Assembly: GCA_910587715.1 (NCBI GenBank)
Contig: CAJUMV010000010.1
Span: 28,936-92,935 of the forward strand
Length of the DNA stretch: 64,000 nucleotides
Source: an uncultured Lachnospiraceae bacterium
GTDB taxonomy: Bacteria > Bacillota > Clostridia > Lachnospirales > Lachnospiraceae
Reading direction: 5' to 3'
Shown here piece after piece: positions 44,963 through 54,100 of this stretch. Within the stretch, counting starts at the first letter, position 1. Each line of letters starts with the position of its first letter. The notes beneath the pieces were generated by a model that made no database searches, was not told the DNA's origin, and saw only the letters and a list, made by a program, of their open reading frames with translations. The translations under genes and the position numbers were made by a program.

Positions 44963-46612
44963 TTAATTTTTCAATCTAAATCGGCTCGTCTGCGACTGCA
45001 GCCGGTTCACCTGCTCATACAGCTCCGCGCTGACTGCCGCCGACTCCTCGCTGTTGGCAGTGTTGGTCTGCACCACGTTGGATATCTGCCCCAGCGCCTC
45101 GGATACCTGTGAAATCGCGGTGGCTTCTACCTGCACCGCATCGGCAAACTCCTCTACCGCGCTGTTTGATTCTGTCACAAGCGTAAGCGTCCTCTTTAAG
45201 GACTCGGACACCTCATCCACAATCCTGCTGCCCCGTCCCGCTGCCTGCACGGAATTTTCAATCAAATCCTTCGTCGCCTTAGCAGCCGTATCGGACTTCG
45301 CCGCCAGATCACGCACTTCCTTCGCCACAACCGCAAAGCCCTTGCCTGCTTCTCCCGCACGACTTGCTTCCACAGCCGCGTTCAACGCCAGGATGTTTGT
45401 CTGGAAGGCGATATTCTCAATCGTAGAGATGATGTTTTCAATCTCCTGCGATGTATTGCTGATATCCGACATCGCGCTGACAAGCTGCTCCATCTGCTGG
45501 CTGCTCAGATTCACCTGATCTCCGGTCATACGCGCGTTATCCCGCATCTCAGACGCCATCTGCATATTTTTCTCCGCGCTTCTCGCCAAATCTTCCGTCG
45601 TAGCGGTAAGCTCTTCCACTGCCGCCGCCTGATCGGTCGCGCCCTGCGCAAGCATCTGGGAACTGCCGGAAAGACTCTGCGCGTGCCCGAACACCTTGTG
45701 CTCCACATGGTTGATATTAGACATCGCCGATGAAAGAGAGCCTGTAAAGCTGTCTATCGAATCCGAAATCGAACGGAAATCGCCGATAAACGGAACCGAG
45801 GCTGCCACGTCAAAATTACCGCTGGAAAGCTGGCTCATGATGCGGTTGATGTCTTCTATATATTGATTAATTCGGTCAATGGACTCCTTCAGCGTTCTGG
45901 AAAGATCGCCAATTTCGTCGTTGGCTTTGTAATCCAGCTCCACCTTCATGCAGCCTTCCTGTAGCGGAGCCGTTTTTTCGGTAATAAGCAGAATCGGCTT
46001 CACCACGCGCTTGATGATATAAAGCACCAGACTCAGGAGGAAGAATAAAGTCAGCAGAAGCCCCACGCCCGTGACAATATGCATGGTGGAAACGGTTTTT
46101 TCCATATTCGCTTCGCTGATTTCATTCAGCTCTGTGCCGCGCTCCACAACCTGATCCAAAAGCCCCACCAGAACGCCAAGATTGCTCATAATAGTTTCCT
46201 GATAGTACGCCTGCGCCTGCGCAGGGTCTGTCGCATATAGATCCAACACATAGATGGCGGACTCATGCAGCTGCTTATGCAGCGGCTCCAGCTGGTTTCT
46301 CAAGTCAAGAATGGTCTTGTCATCCGTTCCCGCTTCTCCGTAAAGCCACTGTCCCAGCACACAGCCCGTCGGGTCCGTGCTGCCCGTAAACTCTGACCCG
46401 CTGTACAGCGCGTTGCTCAGATTGGAAGACCACTTATAATGTGCCGCCTCCGCCTTCTGCGCCCGCTGTAAAAGCGCGTTCACCGCCATATTGGCTTCCG
46501 AGGAATCCTCCATTTTGTAAATATTTTGGGTTGTCAATACGCTAAAAAGTATGACTGCCAGCAAAGCTGCCGCAACCCGAGTTCCTGCCATGATCTTGAT
46601 ACTTTTCCGCAT
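44963..46612 (-). CDS. Methyl-accepting chemotaxis protein with extracellular CZB-like domain
   Basis: 549 residues. Membrane helix 1 (~8-28), extracellular domain (~30-170), helix 2 (~176-198), HAMP (~200-255), and a signalling hairpin with ENIAFQTNILALNAAVEASR (~385-405). The outer domain has AHYKW, then CVLGQW, then LHKQLH, which matches the zinc ligands and spacing of a CZB (chemoreceptor zinc-binding) domain. CZB domains are best known in the cytoplasm; here the order puts it outside. AAAGGAGAAACGAGG precedes the ATG. Confidence 0.9.
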   Translation of the reverse strand: MRKSIKIMAGTRVAAALLAVILFSVLTTQNIYKMEDSSEANMAVNALLQRAQKAEAAHYKWSSNLSNALYSGSEFTGSTDPTGCVLGQWLYGEAGTDDKTILDLRNQLEPLHKQLHESAIYVLDLYATDPAQAQAYYQETIMSNLGVLVGLLDQVVERGTELNEISEANMEKTVSTMHIVTGVGLLLTLFFLLSLVLYIIKRVVKPILLITEKTAPLQEGCMKVELDYKANDEIGDLSRTLKESIDRINQYIEDINRIMSQLSSGNFDVAASVPFIGDFRSISDSIDSFTGSLSSAMSNINHVEHKVFGHAQSLSGSSQMLAQGATDQAAAVEELTATTEDLARSAEKNMQMASEMRDNARMTGDQVNLSSQQMEQLVSAMSDISNTSQEIENIISTIENIAFQTNILALNAAVEASRAGEAGKGFAVVAKEVRDLAAKSDTAAKATKDLIENSVQAAGRGSRIVDEVSESLKRTLTLVTESNSAVEEFADAVQVEATAISQVSEALGQISNVVQTNTANSEESAAVSAELYEQVNRLQSQTSRFRLKN

Positions 46613-46674
46613 CCTCGTTTCTCCTTTAATTATGTAATATTTTGACCACTGCCATCAAACCTGTAGATATCGAA

Positions 46675-46703
46675 ATTGTATCATAACTGCCGCTTTATTT
46701 CAA
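46675..46703 (-). promoter_or_regulatory. Promoter of the chemoreceptor gene
   Basis: TTGAAA (46698-46703), 17 bases, TACAAT (46675-46680), read on the minus strand, 62 bases before the start at 46612. 46613-46674 is an untranslated leader. Confidence 0.7.
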
Positions 46704-46780
46704 TCGTTTCCGGAAAATCCATATGGCAAATTGTAACAACAGTTCAGCCTTCGGCTTCACTGTTATGACCGACTCCGCAT

Positions 46781-46975
46781 TTACCCACAGTCCGGTTCCT
46801 GTGCGTCAAACAGTTTTCCCGTGGCAAAAGGACTGCCCACATCACAGCGCCCGTGGTGGTACGCCTTCTTCCGCTCTCCCGCTGCAACTTCTCCGGATGT
46901 CTCCACCTTGATGCGGCTGACGCCGTCCTTGGTCAGATTGTCCAACATATTAATCACATCGTCAATTTCACCCAT
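46781..46975 (-). CDS. Small protein, unknown function, in the haem gene cluster
   Basis: 64 residues, MGEIDDVINMLDNLTKDGVS at the start and KAYHHGRCDVGSPFATGK near the end. A strong GGAGGAAGAACG lies just before the ATG, so it is probably a real gene. Two cysteines and two histidines could bind a metal, but there is no standard motif. It follows hemL by 75 bp on the same strand and may end the operon. I do not recognise the family. Confidence 0.6.
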   Translation of the reverse strand: MGEIDDVINMLDNLTKDGVSRIKVETSGEVAAGERKKAYHHGRCDVGSPFATGKLFDAQEPDCG

Positions 46976-47050
46976 CGTTCTTCCTCCGTTTCAAAAATAT
47001 GATATGCGGCATATGCCGTCCGGAATACATCGTCATCCACAGCAAACACC

Positions 47051-48322
47051 CTATATTCCGCTAAAATACGCCGCCACCGCCTCGCACGTCTCCTCAATCA
47101 ACTCGTCTGAATGTGCATCCGACACAAACATCGCCTCAAACGGGGAGGGCGCCACGTAGATACCCCGCTCCAGCATCCGGTTGAAATAAGCCGCGAATGC
47201 TTTCCTGTCGCATCGGCACGCGTCCTCGTAATTTTCCACCTTGCCGTCTTGGACAAAAAACGCCGAGATCAGCGAACCCGCCCGGTTCACCGTCAAGCCC
47301 GCCTTTTGAAAAGCCGCCGCAAGGGTCTGCGCCCGCCCGTCTATCCGCTCATAGATGCCCGGGTCGTCCATCAAAATTTTCAATGTGGCGATGCCCGCCG
47401 CCACCGCCACAGGATTGCCCGATAATGTGCCCGCCTGATAAACGGCTCCAAGAGGCGCGACGCAGGACATGATATCCCGCCTGCCTCCATAAGCTGCTAA
47501 CGGCATCCCGCCGCCCACAATCTTTCCGAACGTGTACAGGTCAGCATGTACGCCCGTATATGCTGACGCGCCGCCAAGTCCCAGCCGGAAGCCCGTGACC
47601 ACCTCGTCGAAAAGCAAAAGCGCACCCTGCTCTTTCGTGATACAGCGCAGAAATTCCAAAAAGCCCGGTTTGGGCGGCACCACACCCATATTAGCCGCCA
47701 CCGGCTCCACCACGACCGCCGCCACCTGACCGCAATTTTCCTCAAACAGCGCGCGCACGGATGCCTCGTCGTTGTAGACTCCCGTCAATGTGGAAGCCGC
47801 ATAACCTTCCGGCACGCCTGCACTGTCCGGCACCGACTGGGTCATAAGCCCAGAACCCGCCTTCACCAGCAGGCCGTCGGAATGCCCGTGGTAATTGCCC
47901 GCAAACTTAATGATTTTCTCCCGTCCCGTAAATCCTCTCGCCACGCGCACGGCGCTCATCACCGCCTCCGTCCCCGAGCTGACCAGACGCACCATCTCTA
48001 CATCCGGCACACAGGCGCCTATCAGTTCCGCCAGCTCCACTTCCCCCGCCGTCGGCGCGCCAAAGGTAAGCCCGCCCGCGCAAGCCCTCTGCACCGCCTC
48101 CACCACCTGCGGATGCGCATGTCCCAGAATACCGGGCCCCCAGGAGCAGACATAATCCAGATAGCGGTTCCCGTCCACATCGTAAAGCCATGGTCCTTCG
48201 GCGCGCTCCACGAAAAAGGGATGCCCGCCCACCGCGCCAAACGCCCGCACCGGGGAATTGACCCCGCCAGGGATCCGCTTCCGCGCCTTTTCAAAAAGCT
48301 GGTCCGATTTGTCGAGCTTCAT
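47051..48322 (-). CDS. hemL: Glutamate-1-semialdehyde 2,1-aminomutase
   Basis: Makes 5-aminolevulinate from glutamate-1-semialdehyde with PLP. 423 residues. VNSPVRAFGAVGG opens the fold, VSSGTEAVMSAVRVARGFTG binds PLP phosphate, LLFDEVVTGFR carries the PLP-binding Asp, and YTFGKIVGGGMP the Schiff-base lysine. The ATG at 48322 overlaps the hemB stop (ATGA), and GGGGG precedes it; the in-frame start at 48334 lies inside hemB and is rejected. Confidence 0.96.
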   Translation of the reverse strand: MKLDKSDQLFEKARKRIPGGVNSPVRAFGAVGGHPFFVERAEGPWLYDVDGNRYLDYVCSWGPGILGHAHPQVVEAVQRACAGGLTFGAPTAGEVELAELIGACVPDVEMVRLVSSGTEAVMSAVRVARGFTGREKIIKFAGNYHGHSDGLLVKAGSGLMTQSVPDSAGVPEGYAASTLTGVYNDEASVRALFEENCGQVAAVVVEPVAANMGVVPPKPGFLEFLRCITKEQGALLLFDEVVTGFRLGLGGASAYTGVHADLYTFGKIVGGGMPLAAYGGRRDIMSCVAPLGAVYQAGTLSGNPVAVAAGIATLKILMDDPGIYERIDGRAQTLAAAFQKAGLTVNRAGSLISAFFVQDGKVENYEDACRCDRKAFAAYFNRMLERGIYVAPSPFEAMFVSDAHSDELIEETCEAVAAYFSGI

Positions 48323-49281
48323 AGTAACCCCCATTTCACTGCCTCCAGCGCATGATAAGTAATGATAATCTTCGCGCCCGCCCGCTTCATCGCCGTTAGA
48401 TTCTCCAGCACAATCCTTCTCTCGTCAATCCACCCGTTAGCAGCAGCCGCCTTTACCATGGCATACTCCCCGCTCACATTGTACACCGCAAGGGGCATGT
48501 CAAAGGTAAGAGCCGCTTCCCTTAACACGTCCAGATAAGCAAGGGCAGGTTTCACCATCACAATATCCGCCCCCTCCTCTATGTCCGCGCGGATTTCCCG
48601 CAATGCCTCCTGTCCGTTGGCAAAGTCCATCTGGTAGCTCTTTCGGTCTCCGAATCCCGGCGCTGACTGCGCCGCATCCCGAAATGGTTCGTAATAAGCG
48701 GAGGCGAATTTCGCACTGTAAGCCATAATGGGCGTCTGGCTAAATCCGGCACAGTCCAATCCTTCGCGTATTGCCGCCACCCGACCGTCCATCATATCCG
48801 AAGGCGCCACCATATCTGCCCCTGCCTCCACGAGGCTCACTGCCATTTTCACCAGATACGTCAGCGTCTCGTCATTGAGTATCTCCGCCCCGCGCACCAT
48901 CCCGCAATGCCCGTGGGAAGTGTACTCGCACAGGCACACATCCACCACAATATAGATTTCCGGGTAATGTTCCCTGATATGACGAACCGCACGCTGGGTA
49001 ACGCCATCTTTCGCGTATGCCTGGCTCCCCTGCGGGTCCTTATGGGCGGGAACGCCAAAAAGCATAATGCCCCCGATATCCGCCGCTTTCACTTGTTCCA
49101 GTATGTCATCTAGACAGTCAATGGAATACTGGAAAACACCCGGCATGGAATCCACCGGATTTTTGATTTTTTCTCCTTCTATTACAAATACCGGATAGAT
49201 AAAATCCTTCGGGTGCAGTCTCGTCTCCTGCATCACGGAGCGGATTCTCTCGTCCCTTCTCAGTCTTCTGAATCGGTACAT
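48319..49281 (-). CDS. hemB: Porphobilinogen synthase
   Basis: Condenses two 5-aminolevulinates. 320 residues. VDVCLCEYTSHGHCG gives the three zinc cysteines, so it is a Zn-dependent form. SAKFASAYYEPFRDA and MVKPALAYLD hold the two active-site lysines. Preceded by AAGGAAAACAAACC at 49281. Coupled to hemL. Confidence 0.96.
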   Translation of the reverse strand: MYRFRRLRRDERIRSVMQETRLHPKDFIYPVFVIEGEKIKNPVDSMPGVFQYSIDCLDDILEQVKAADIGGIMLFGVPAHKDPQGSQAYAKDGVTQRAVRHIREHYPEIYIVVDVCLCEYTSHGHCGMVRGAEILNDETLTYLVKMAVSLVEAGADMVAPSDMMDGRVAAIREGLDCAGFSQTPIMAYSAKFASAYYEPFRDAAQSAPGFGDRKSYQMDFANGQEALREIRADIEEGADIVMVKPALAYLDVLREAALTFDMPLAVYNVSGEYAMVKAAAANGWIDERRIVLENLTAMKRAGAKIIITYHALEAVKWGLL

Positions 49282-49312
49282 GGTTTGTTTTCCTTTCTAC
49301 TACGGTAAACTT

Positions 49313-49435
49313 AATACTTCTTAACGAGTCACCCTCTGCTGTGGCTCAAATCAATGCGGAGAATGCCGTATTTTAGGCATTCTCCTGTGTGAGACTTAGT
49401 ACTTCTTAACGAAGCAGCCTCTGCTGCTGAGTTTT
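49313..49435. repeat. Palindromes and a diverged direct repeat at the hemD 3' end
   Basis: TACTTCTTAACGA-x-xCA-xCCTCTGCTG occurs at 49313 and again at 49401 with a few changes. The second copy is part of a large hairpin, AGTACTTCT with AGAAGTACT plus GCAGC with GCTGC (49399-49435), and encodes the end of the hemD protein. Between them lies GGAGAATGCC/GGCATTCTCC (49357-49385). Confidence 0.75.
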
Positions 49436-51115
49436 AGAAGTACTTCTCACACTACTACAAAGACAGTCAACAATAGCGCCCACATCCGCTTCCTCCGCAA
49501 CCAGAGGCGGCTGCGCCGCATATTTTTGCACCTCCCCCGCGCACTGTTCCCCGATGCAGACATAGCGGCTCTTCGTGTTCCGGGCGCCTTTCTTCTCCAT
49601 TCCCTCAAAATAAGCCTTTGCGCCCATGGCAGAGCCGAAGACAAGATAGTCCGGCTCCTTAGCGACCACCGCGTCCCGCTTTTCCTCCTGCACCCCCAGC
49701 TCATAAAGAGGATACTCCTCATAAAGGATTCCGTTCTCCCGAAAAGTCTGCGGCAGCACGCCGCTTCCCTGCTTTGCGCGCAGGAAAAGTACAGGGCAAT
49801 GTCCCTCTTGTCCGCCTGCCTTCTGGCACCTTCCCTCTCCGTCCGGACCATCTTGCGCCTGTTCTTCCAAAATAATGTGTGTCAGTCCTTCCGACAAATG
49901 CTGCGAATCATAAATCTCCGGCATATAGTCCGCGTAAATTCCGGCTTCCTCAAACACTTCCGCCGTCCCCGGACCAATCACCGCGATTTTCTGATCGGAC
50001 AGCGTCCGCAGGTCGCGCCGTTCCTGCCGCATTTTTTCCAGAAAAACCTGTACGCCGTTGGGGCTGCTAAAGACAAGCCAGCCATAATCCGTAAAATCCG
50101 GCAATGGCTCCTGCGTCGGCATGATTTTCATAAAGCTCATATCCCACGGCTGCACGCCCTTTTCCCGGAGCGCGCGGGACATCCTGTCCGCAAAATGCGC
50201 TGTTCCGGTCACGCCGACGGTGACTCCCGCAAGGACCTGCTTCCTGCGTTCTGTTGCGACGTCGAAACCGGCAGTCACACCGTCTTTCCCTGTCTCTTCC
50301 GTCCCTGTGCCGCCTGTTTCTGCGTCGTTCGCTCCCGTCATCACCCTCCTGCCTTCTGTTTCTGCGCCATACTCTTCCACCAGCAGCTCCAGCTTTGCCA
50401 CCGCGCCGACCACGATCACCGCCGGGGAGGTAATCCCCCGCTCCGCCACCCGCGCGGGCAGTTCAAAAAGCGGCGCCCTCACGGCTCTCTGTCTGTCCGT
50501 CGTTCCTTCCATAATAACAGCGCAGGGCGTAAGCCTGTCCTTGCCCGCCGCCAGCAGCCCAACCACAATCTCCGCCAGATGATGCATCCCCATCAGGATC
50601 ACAAGCGTGCCCTTAAGCTGTGCCAGCGCGTGAAAATCCAGCTGCAGTTTCTCTCCGCCGCCTGTCTTCGCCGCCGTTCCCGTCACCACCGTCACACTGT
50701 CGGAAAGTCCCCTGTGGGTCACGGGAATCCCGGCCGCCGCCGGAACCGCGATGGCAGACGTGATGCCGGGAATCACCTCGCAGCGGATGCCCGCGTCACG
50801 CAGCGCCATAAACTCCTCCCCACCCCTGCCGAACACGTAAGGGTCTCCGCCCTTTAACCGCATCACCGTTTTCCCTTCCCGCGCTTTTTTTATGAGAAGA
50901 GCGTTGATTGTAAGCTGTTCCCTGCTGTGACAGCCATACCGCTTTCCCACATATATCTTTTCACAGTCCGGCTTCGTCCACTGTAACAATTCCTCGGACA
51001 CCAGACTGTCATAAATTAGCGTATCGCATTTCTGCAGAGCCTTTAATGCTTTCAGCGTCAAAAGCTCTGCGTCGCCACAGCCGCCGCCCGCCAGATATAC
51101 CTTTCCCTCGTTCAA
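49406..51115 (-). CDS. cobA-hemD: Uroporphyrinogen-III C-methyltransferase/synthase fusion (CobA-HemD)
   Basis: 569 residues. SUMT part (~1-255): VYLAGGGCGDAELLTLKALK, LVSEELL, VMRLKGGDPYVFGRGGEE, and VIPGITSAIAVPAAAGIPVT, methylating uroporphyrinogen III to precorrin-2. A linker rich in Gly/Glu (~258-290), then the uroporphyrinogen-III synthase part (~295-560: VGVTGTAHFADRMSRALREK, VFSSPNGVQVFLEKM, PDYLVFGSAMGAKAYFE). The last residues (TSKTQQQRLLR) lie in the palindromic repeat. The start is TTG with GGGGAACC upstream. Lies between hemC and hemB. Confidence 0.95.
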   Translation of the reverse strand: MNEGKVYLAGGGCGDAELLTLKALKALQKCDTLIYDSLVSEELLQWTKPDCEKIYVGKRYGCHSREQLTINALLIKKAREGKTVMRLKGGDPYVFGRGGEEFMALRDAGIRCEVIPGITSAIAVPAAAGIPVTHRGLSDSVTVVTGTAAKTGGGEKLQLDFHALAQLKGTLVILMGMHHLAEIVVGLLAAGKDRLTPCAVIMEGTTDRQRAVRAPLFELPARVAERGITSPAVIVVGAVAKLELLVEEYGAETEGRRVMTGANDAETGGTGTEETGKDGVTAGFDVATERRKQVLAGVTVGVTGTAHFADRMSRALREKGVQPWDMSFMKIMPTQEPLPDFTDYGWLVFSSPNGVQVFLEKMRQERRDLRTLSDQKIAVIGPGTAEVFEEAGIYADYMPEIYDSQHLSEGLTHIILEEQAQDGPDGEGRCQKAGGQEGHCPVLFLRAKQGSGVLPQTFRENGILYEEYPLYELGVQEEKRDAVVAKEPDYLVFGSAMGAKAYFEGMEKKGARNTKSRYVCIGEQCAGEVQKYAAQPPLVAEEADVGAIVDCLCSSVRSTSKTQQQRLLR

Positions 51116-51188
51116 GGTTCCCCGTTCTCCCTAATCCCACAGCCGGTCTGCTGATTTATGCTGCCTTCTCAATCTGCACACCCGCTTT

Positions 51189-52172
51189 TTATTTTTCTGC
51201 TCCGTTATCAGCCACACCGCATGCCGTTTTTTCCTGTCGGCTCTTCACTCTCTGCGCCGCACACTGCGCCAGCCGTATGCCTTCCGTCTCACTGACCAGT
51301 CCAGTCACTCCGACTCGTCTGTCCGCGTACATCACATCCAGAATCAATCTGTCTGCTCCATATGCCGTTTCCGACGAAACCTCTTTCCGGCTCTCTTCCA
51401 CTTTCCCAATCCTGCACCATGCCGCCGCAGTCTCGCTGCAGTCAGCCGACATCTGCGCCAGCGCCTCCCGCTCAACCACATAACAAAGCGCTGTCTCCGC
51501 ATCCGAAATTTCTTTGCAGATTCCAGCCCCCGCAGAGTCTTCCACCGCCTCCACCGCAAGAATGCCCTGACACGCCGCCGGCAGAAACACCTCTGGAGCA
51601 AGCGGATAAAAGGCAAACGCCTCTTCCCTGTCAAAATCAATTCCGAGACGGTCCAGACCCGCCTTCGCCAGAATAATCCCGTCGTAGCCGCCCTCCCGCA
51701 GTTTGCGAAGCCTAGTGTCCACGTTGCCTCGGATCTCCTTGCAGACCACGTTCTCCCAAACTTTTCCCGCGAGGAACTGCCGCCGCCGGCTTCCTGTACC
51801 GAGACGGAATATCTGGTCGCCGTCTCCCGGCACTCTGCCGCCCTTTGGCACCACCAGCACATCCCGCACATCCGCCCTCGGCAGAACAGCCGCAATCGTC
51901 AGCCCATCCGCCAGCCTCATCGGCAGATCCTTCGCGGAATGCACCGCCAGATCAATCTGCCCGGCGAGCAGCCCCTGCTCCAGCTCCGAAGCAAAAACAC
52001 CCTTGTCACCGAATGCCGAAAGGGGTCTGTCCTGTATTCGATCCCCTTCGGTATGTAGAATGACCAGTTCGGTCATTATGCTGCCGTACACCTGCAACAG
52101 CGCTTCCTGCACAAGCGCCGCCTGTTTCAAGGCAAGTTTGCTCCCCCTTGTGCCGATTCTGATTTTGTCCAT
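51189..52172 (-). CDS. hemC: Hydroxymethylbilane synthase
   Basis: Polymerises four porphobilinogens. 327 residues. IRIGTRGSKLALKQA, DLAVHSAKDLPM with catalytic Asp, TGSRRRQFLAGK and GILAVEA fit the family. The cofactor-cysteine loop is unusual: ALAQMSADCSETAAAWCRIG, where most family members have G-G-C-x-x-P. The cysteine is kept but both glycine and proline are lost. Starts 25 bp after met8. Confidence 0.93.
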   Translation of the reverse strand: MDKIRIGTRGSKLALKQAALVQEALLQVYGSIMTELVILHTEGDRIQDRPLSAFGDKGVFASELEQGLLAGQIDLAVHSAKDLPMRLADGLTIAAVLPRADVRDVLVVPKGGRVPGDGDQIFRLGTGSRRRQFLAGKVWENVVCKEIRGNVDTRLRKLREGGYDGIILAKAGLDRLGIDFDREEAFAFYPLAPEVFLPAACQGILAVEAVEDSAGAGICKEISDAETALCYVVEREALAQMSADCSETAAAWCRIGKVEESRKEVSSETAYGADRLILDVMYADRRVGVTGLVSETEGIRLAQCAAQRVKSRQEKTACGVADNGAEK

Positions 52173-52197
52173 GTTTCCGGCATTCCTTCCTCTAATT

Positions 52198-52860
52198 TTA
52201 CCACTGGCGGCAAATCAAATTCTCAACTAATTCAGTCAATTCTTCTTCCGTTATCTTTTGTCCTCTCTCCAAGCACCCCATACAGTAAAAAAACAGCCGC
52301 TCAAACAGTTTCCTTCTGGCGCTTTCCTCCACATCCAGCTCCATCACCGCCGGTCGCATCCGCCCCAATAAGTCAATTATATTGCCGATTGACTCCGGCA
52401 GCATCTTTGCAATCTCCCGCCGCAACCAAGACGCCGCAAACGGACTTTTTCCGTCTGAGGAAATCCCGACGGTAAGCGGTCCGTCCTTCACGAGCGCCGG
52501 AAAGAAAAAGGTACATTTCTCCCTGTCATCCACCACATTGACGGGAATCCGCTTTTCTCTGCAGACATCCGCGATGCGCCCGTTGAGTGTCTCATCATCG
52601 GTAGCCGCAATCACAAAATCCGCATCCTGTAAATCCTCCGCGCGGAAGTCCCGTTCCTCAAAATGAAGGGAAGCCGCCGCGTCCGTCTCCGGCAGCTCTC
52701 CCTGTAATATTCTCACGCACGCTTCGATGTCCGGCGCAACCACCGTCAGCTCCGGACCAAACATAAGCAGCTTTTCCACTTTTCTTGCCGCCACATTCCC
52801 GCCGCCCACGATTATGCCGTGCTTTCCCTCCAACTCTATAAAAAAAGGAAAATATCCCAT
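52198..52860 (-). CDS. Precorrin-2 dehydrogenase/sirohydrochlorin ferrochelatase (Met8/CysG-N type)
   Basis: Last steps to sirohaem: NAD+-dependent oxidation of precorrin-2 and iron insertion. 220 residues. YFPFFIELEGKHGIIVGGGN is the opening with a Rossmann loop, VARKVEKLL, FVIAATDDETLNGRI, and VDDREKCTFFFPALV. GISSDGKSPFAASWLRREI holds the conserved Ser/Asp stretch. GGAAACATTCAC precedes the ATG. The 121-bp gap to hemA has no recognisable signal. Confidence 0.94.
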   Translation of the reverse strand: MGYFPFFIELEGKHGIIVGGGNVAARKVEKLLMFGPELTVVAPDIEACVRILQGELPETDAAASLHFEERDFRAEDLQDADFVIAATDDETLNGRIADVCREKRIPVNVVDDREKCTFFFPALVKDGPLTVGISSDGKSPFAASWLRREIAKMLPESIGNIIDLLGRMRPAVMELDVEESARRKLFERLFFYCMGCLERGQKITEEELTELVENLICRQW

Positions 52861-52981
52861 GTGAATGTTTCCTTTCGCATGACCAATTTAGTCAATACAT
52901 TGCCATTGGCACCGGGCTTCGTATTCAATCATATGGTGTAAATGGTAACGATTTTCGTACATAAAACACAGGTGTAACCAG

Positions 52982-54100
52982 TCACATCAGTGCTTTCAAT
53001 ACTGTCTCGAAGGCGCCACTGTCCAGCTCGTCCCGCAGCAGATAGAGGAGCTTTTCCGCCGTGCAGTCCGCATACCGCTCCTTCCAGTGCGCATCCTTCT
53101 GTGTAAAGCGGTGGAATGCCAGTACTTTGCACAGCTTTTCCAGCTCCTCCGCCAAAATCTCCTCCGCGTCCGCAAAAGCCTGCTGTTTGCGCCTGTTGTT
53201 CTCCTCCGCCAGCCTTTGTATATCATCCAGAGTCATGAGACGGCAATGCGCCAGTCTTCCGATCTCCGCGTCCAGATCCGGCGGCATGGATATGTCAAGA
53301 AAAAGCCGCTCCTTCGGTGTCTGTATGGCTTCCCTGACCCGCCCCGCCGTCAGCGTGTAATGCGGGCTTGCCGTTGCCGATATCACCGCGTCCGCCGTCT
53401 CCAGCGCCGCATACCGCTCCTGATAATCCAAATGCGTCACCTGTGCGCCACCGCTTTGGCAAATTCCGTTGTGCGAGCGCACCGTAGCTATGATGCGGAC
53501 ATCCTTTTGACTGAGCAGATTCTTCAATATAATACTGCCCATCTGCCCGCTGCCGCCCATCAAAAGCACGTTCTTAGGAGACATCGGCAGATGCGCCACT
53601 TCACTTGCCGCCAGTGTAGCAGCGGAAACCGCCGTTTTCGAAATCATGGTCTCCGTCTTCACCCGCTTGGCGCAGGCGAGCGCCGCCTGAAACACTGTGT
53701 TCAGCTCATATCCGGTATACCCGGCTTCTTTGGCGTACAGATAAGCGTCCCGCGTCTGCCCGAGAATTTCGTCCTCCCCGACGACCATGGACTCCATACC
53801 GCAGACTACACGGAAAAGATGATGCAATGCCCTCCTGCCCTGATATCTCCTGGCAAGGCTTCTAATCTGTTCGCCGTCGCTTCCCGAAACCTCCGAGAGC
53901 GTCTCCTCCAATGTCCGGAAACGGTTTCCCTCCCCCGACACATATATTTCCATGCGGTTGCAGGTGGAGAGGAGCACGCACTCCTCCCCCGCAGCAACGT
54001 GGATTTTACTTAAAAATTCTCCCGCCTTCTCCTTCGGAATATAGAACTTCTCCCGTTCCCCGGAATCCGCCGTTTTATGACTGATACTGATACACTCCAT
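52982..54100 (-). CDS. hemA: Glutamyl-tRNA reductase
   Basis: NADPH reduction of glutamyl-tRNA, the entry to the C5 tetrapyrrole route. 372 residues, a bit shorter than the usual ~420. CVLLSTCNRMEIYV carries the catalytic cysteine, GMESMVVGEDEILGQTRDAY the glutamate-binding segment, and VLLMGGSGQMG the dinucleotide site. It starts at the last base of the reductase stop (TAATG), so it is coupled to it. Confidence 0.95.
   Translation of the reverse strand: MECISISHKTADSGEREKFYIPKEKAGEFLSKIHVAAGEECVLLSTCNRMEIYVSGEGNRFRTLEETLSEVSGSDGEQIRSLARRYQGRRALHHLFRVVCGMESMVVGEDEILGQTRDAYLYAKEAGYTGYELNTVFQAALACAKRVKTETMISKTAVSAATLAASEVAHLPMSPKNVLLMGGSGQMGSIILKNLLSQKDVRIIATVRSHNGICQSGGAQVTHLDYQERYAALETADAVISATASPHYTLTAGRVREAIQTPKERLFLDISMPPDLDAEIGRLAHCRLMTLDDIQRLAEENNRRKQQAFADAEEILAEELEKLCKVLAFHRFTQKDAHWKERYADCTAEKLLYLLRDELDSGAFETVLKALM

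Noticed and set aside
49526..50857. Plus-strand open frame of 443 codons opposite the cobA-hemD gene
   Set aside because: It is the shadow of a strongly supported minus-strand gene in GC-rich DNA; no ribosome site and no recognisable domain.
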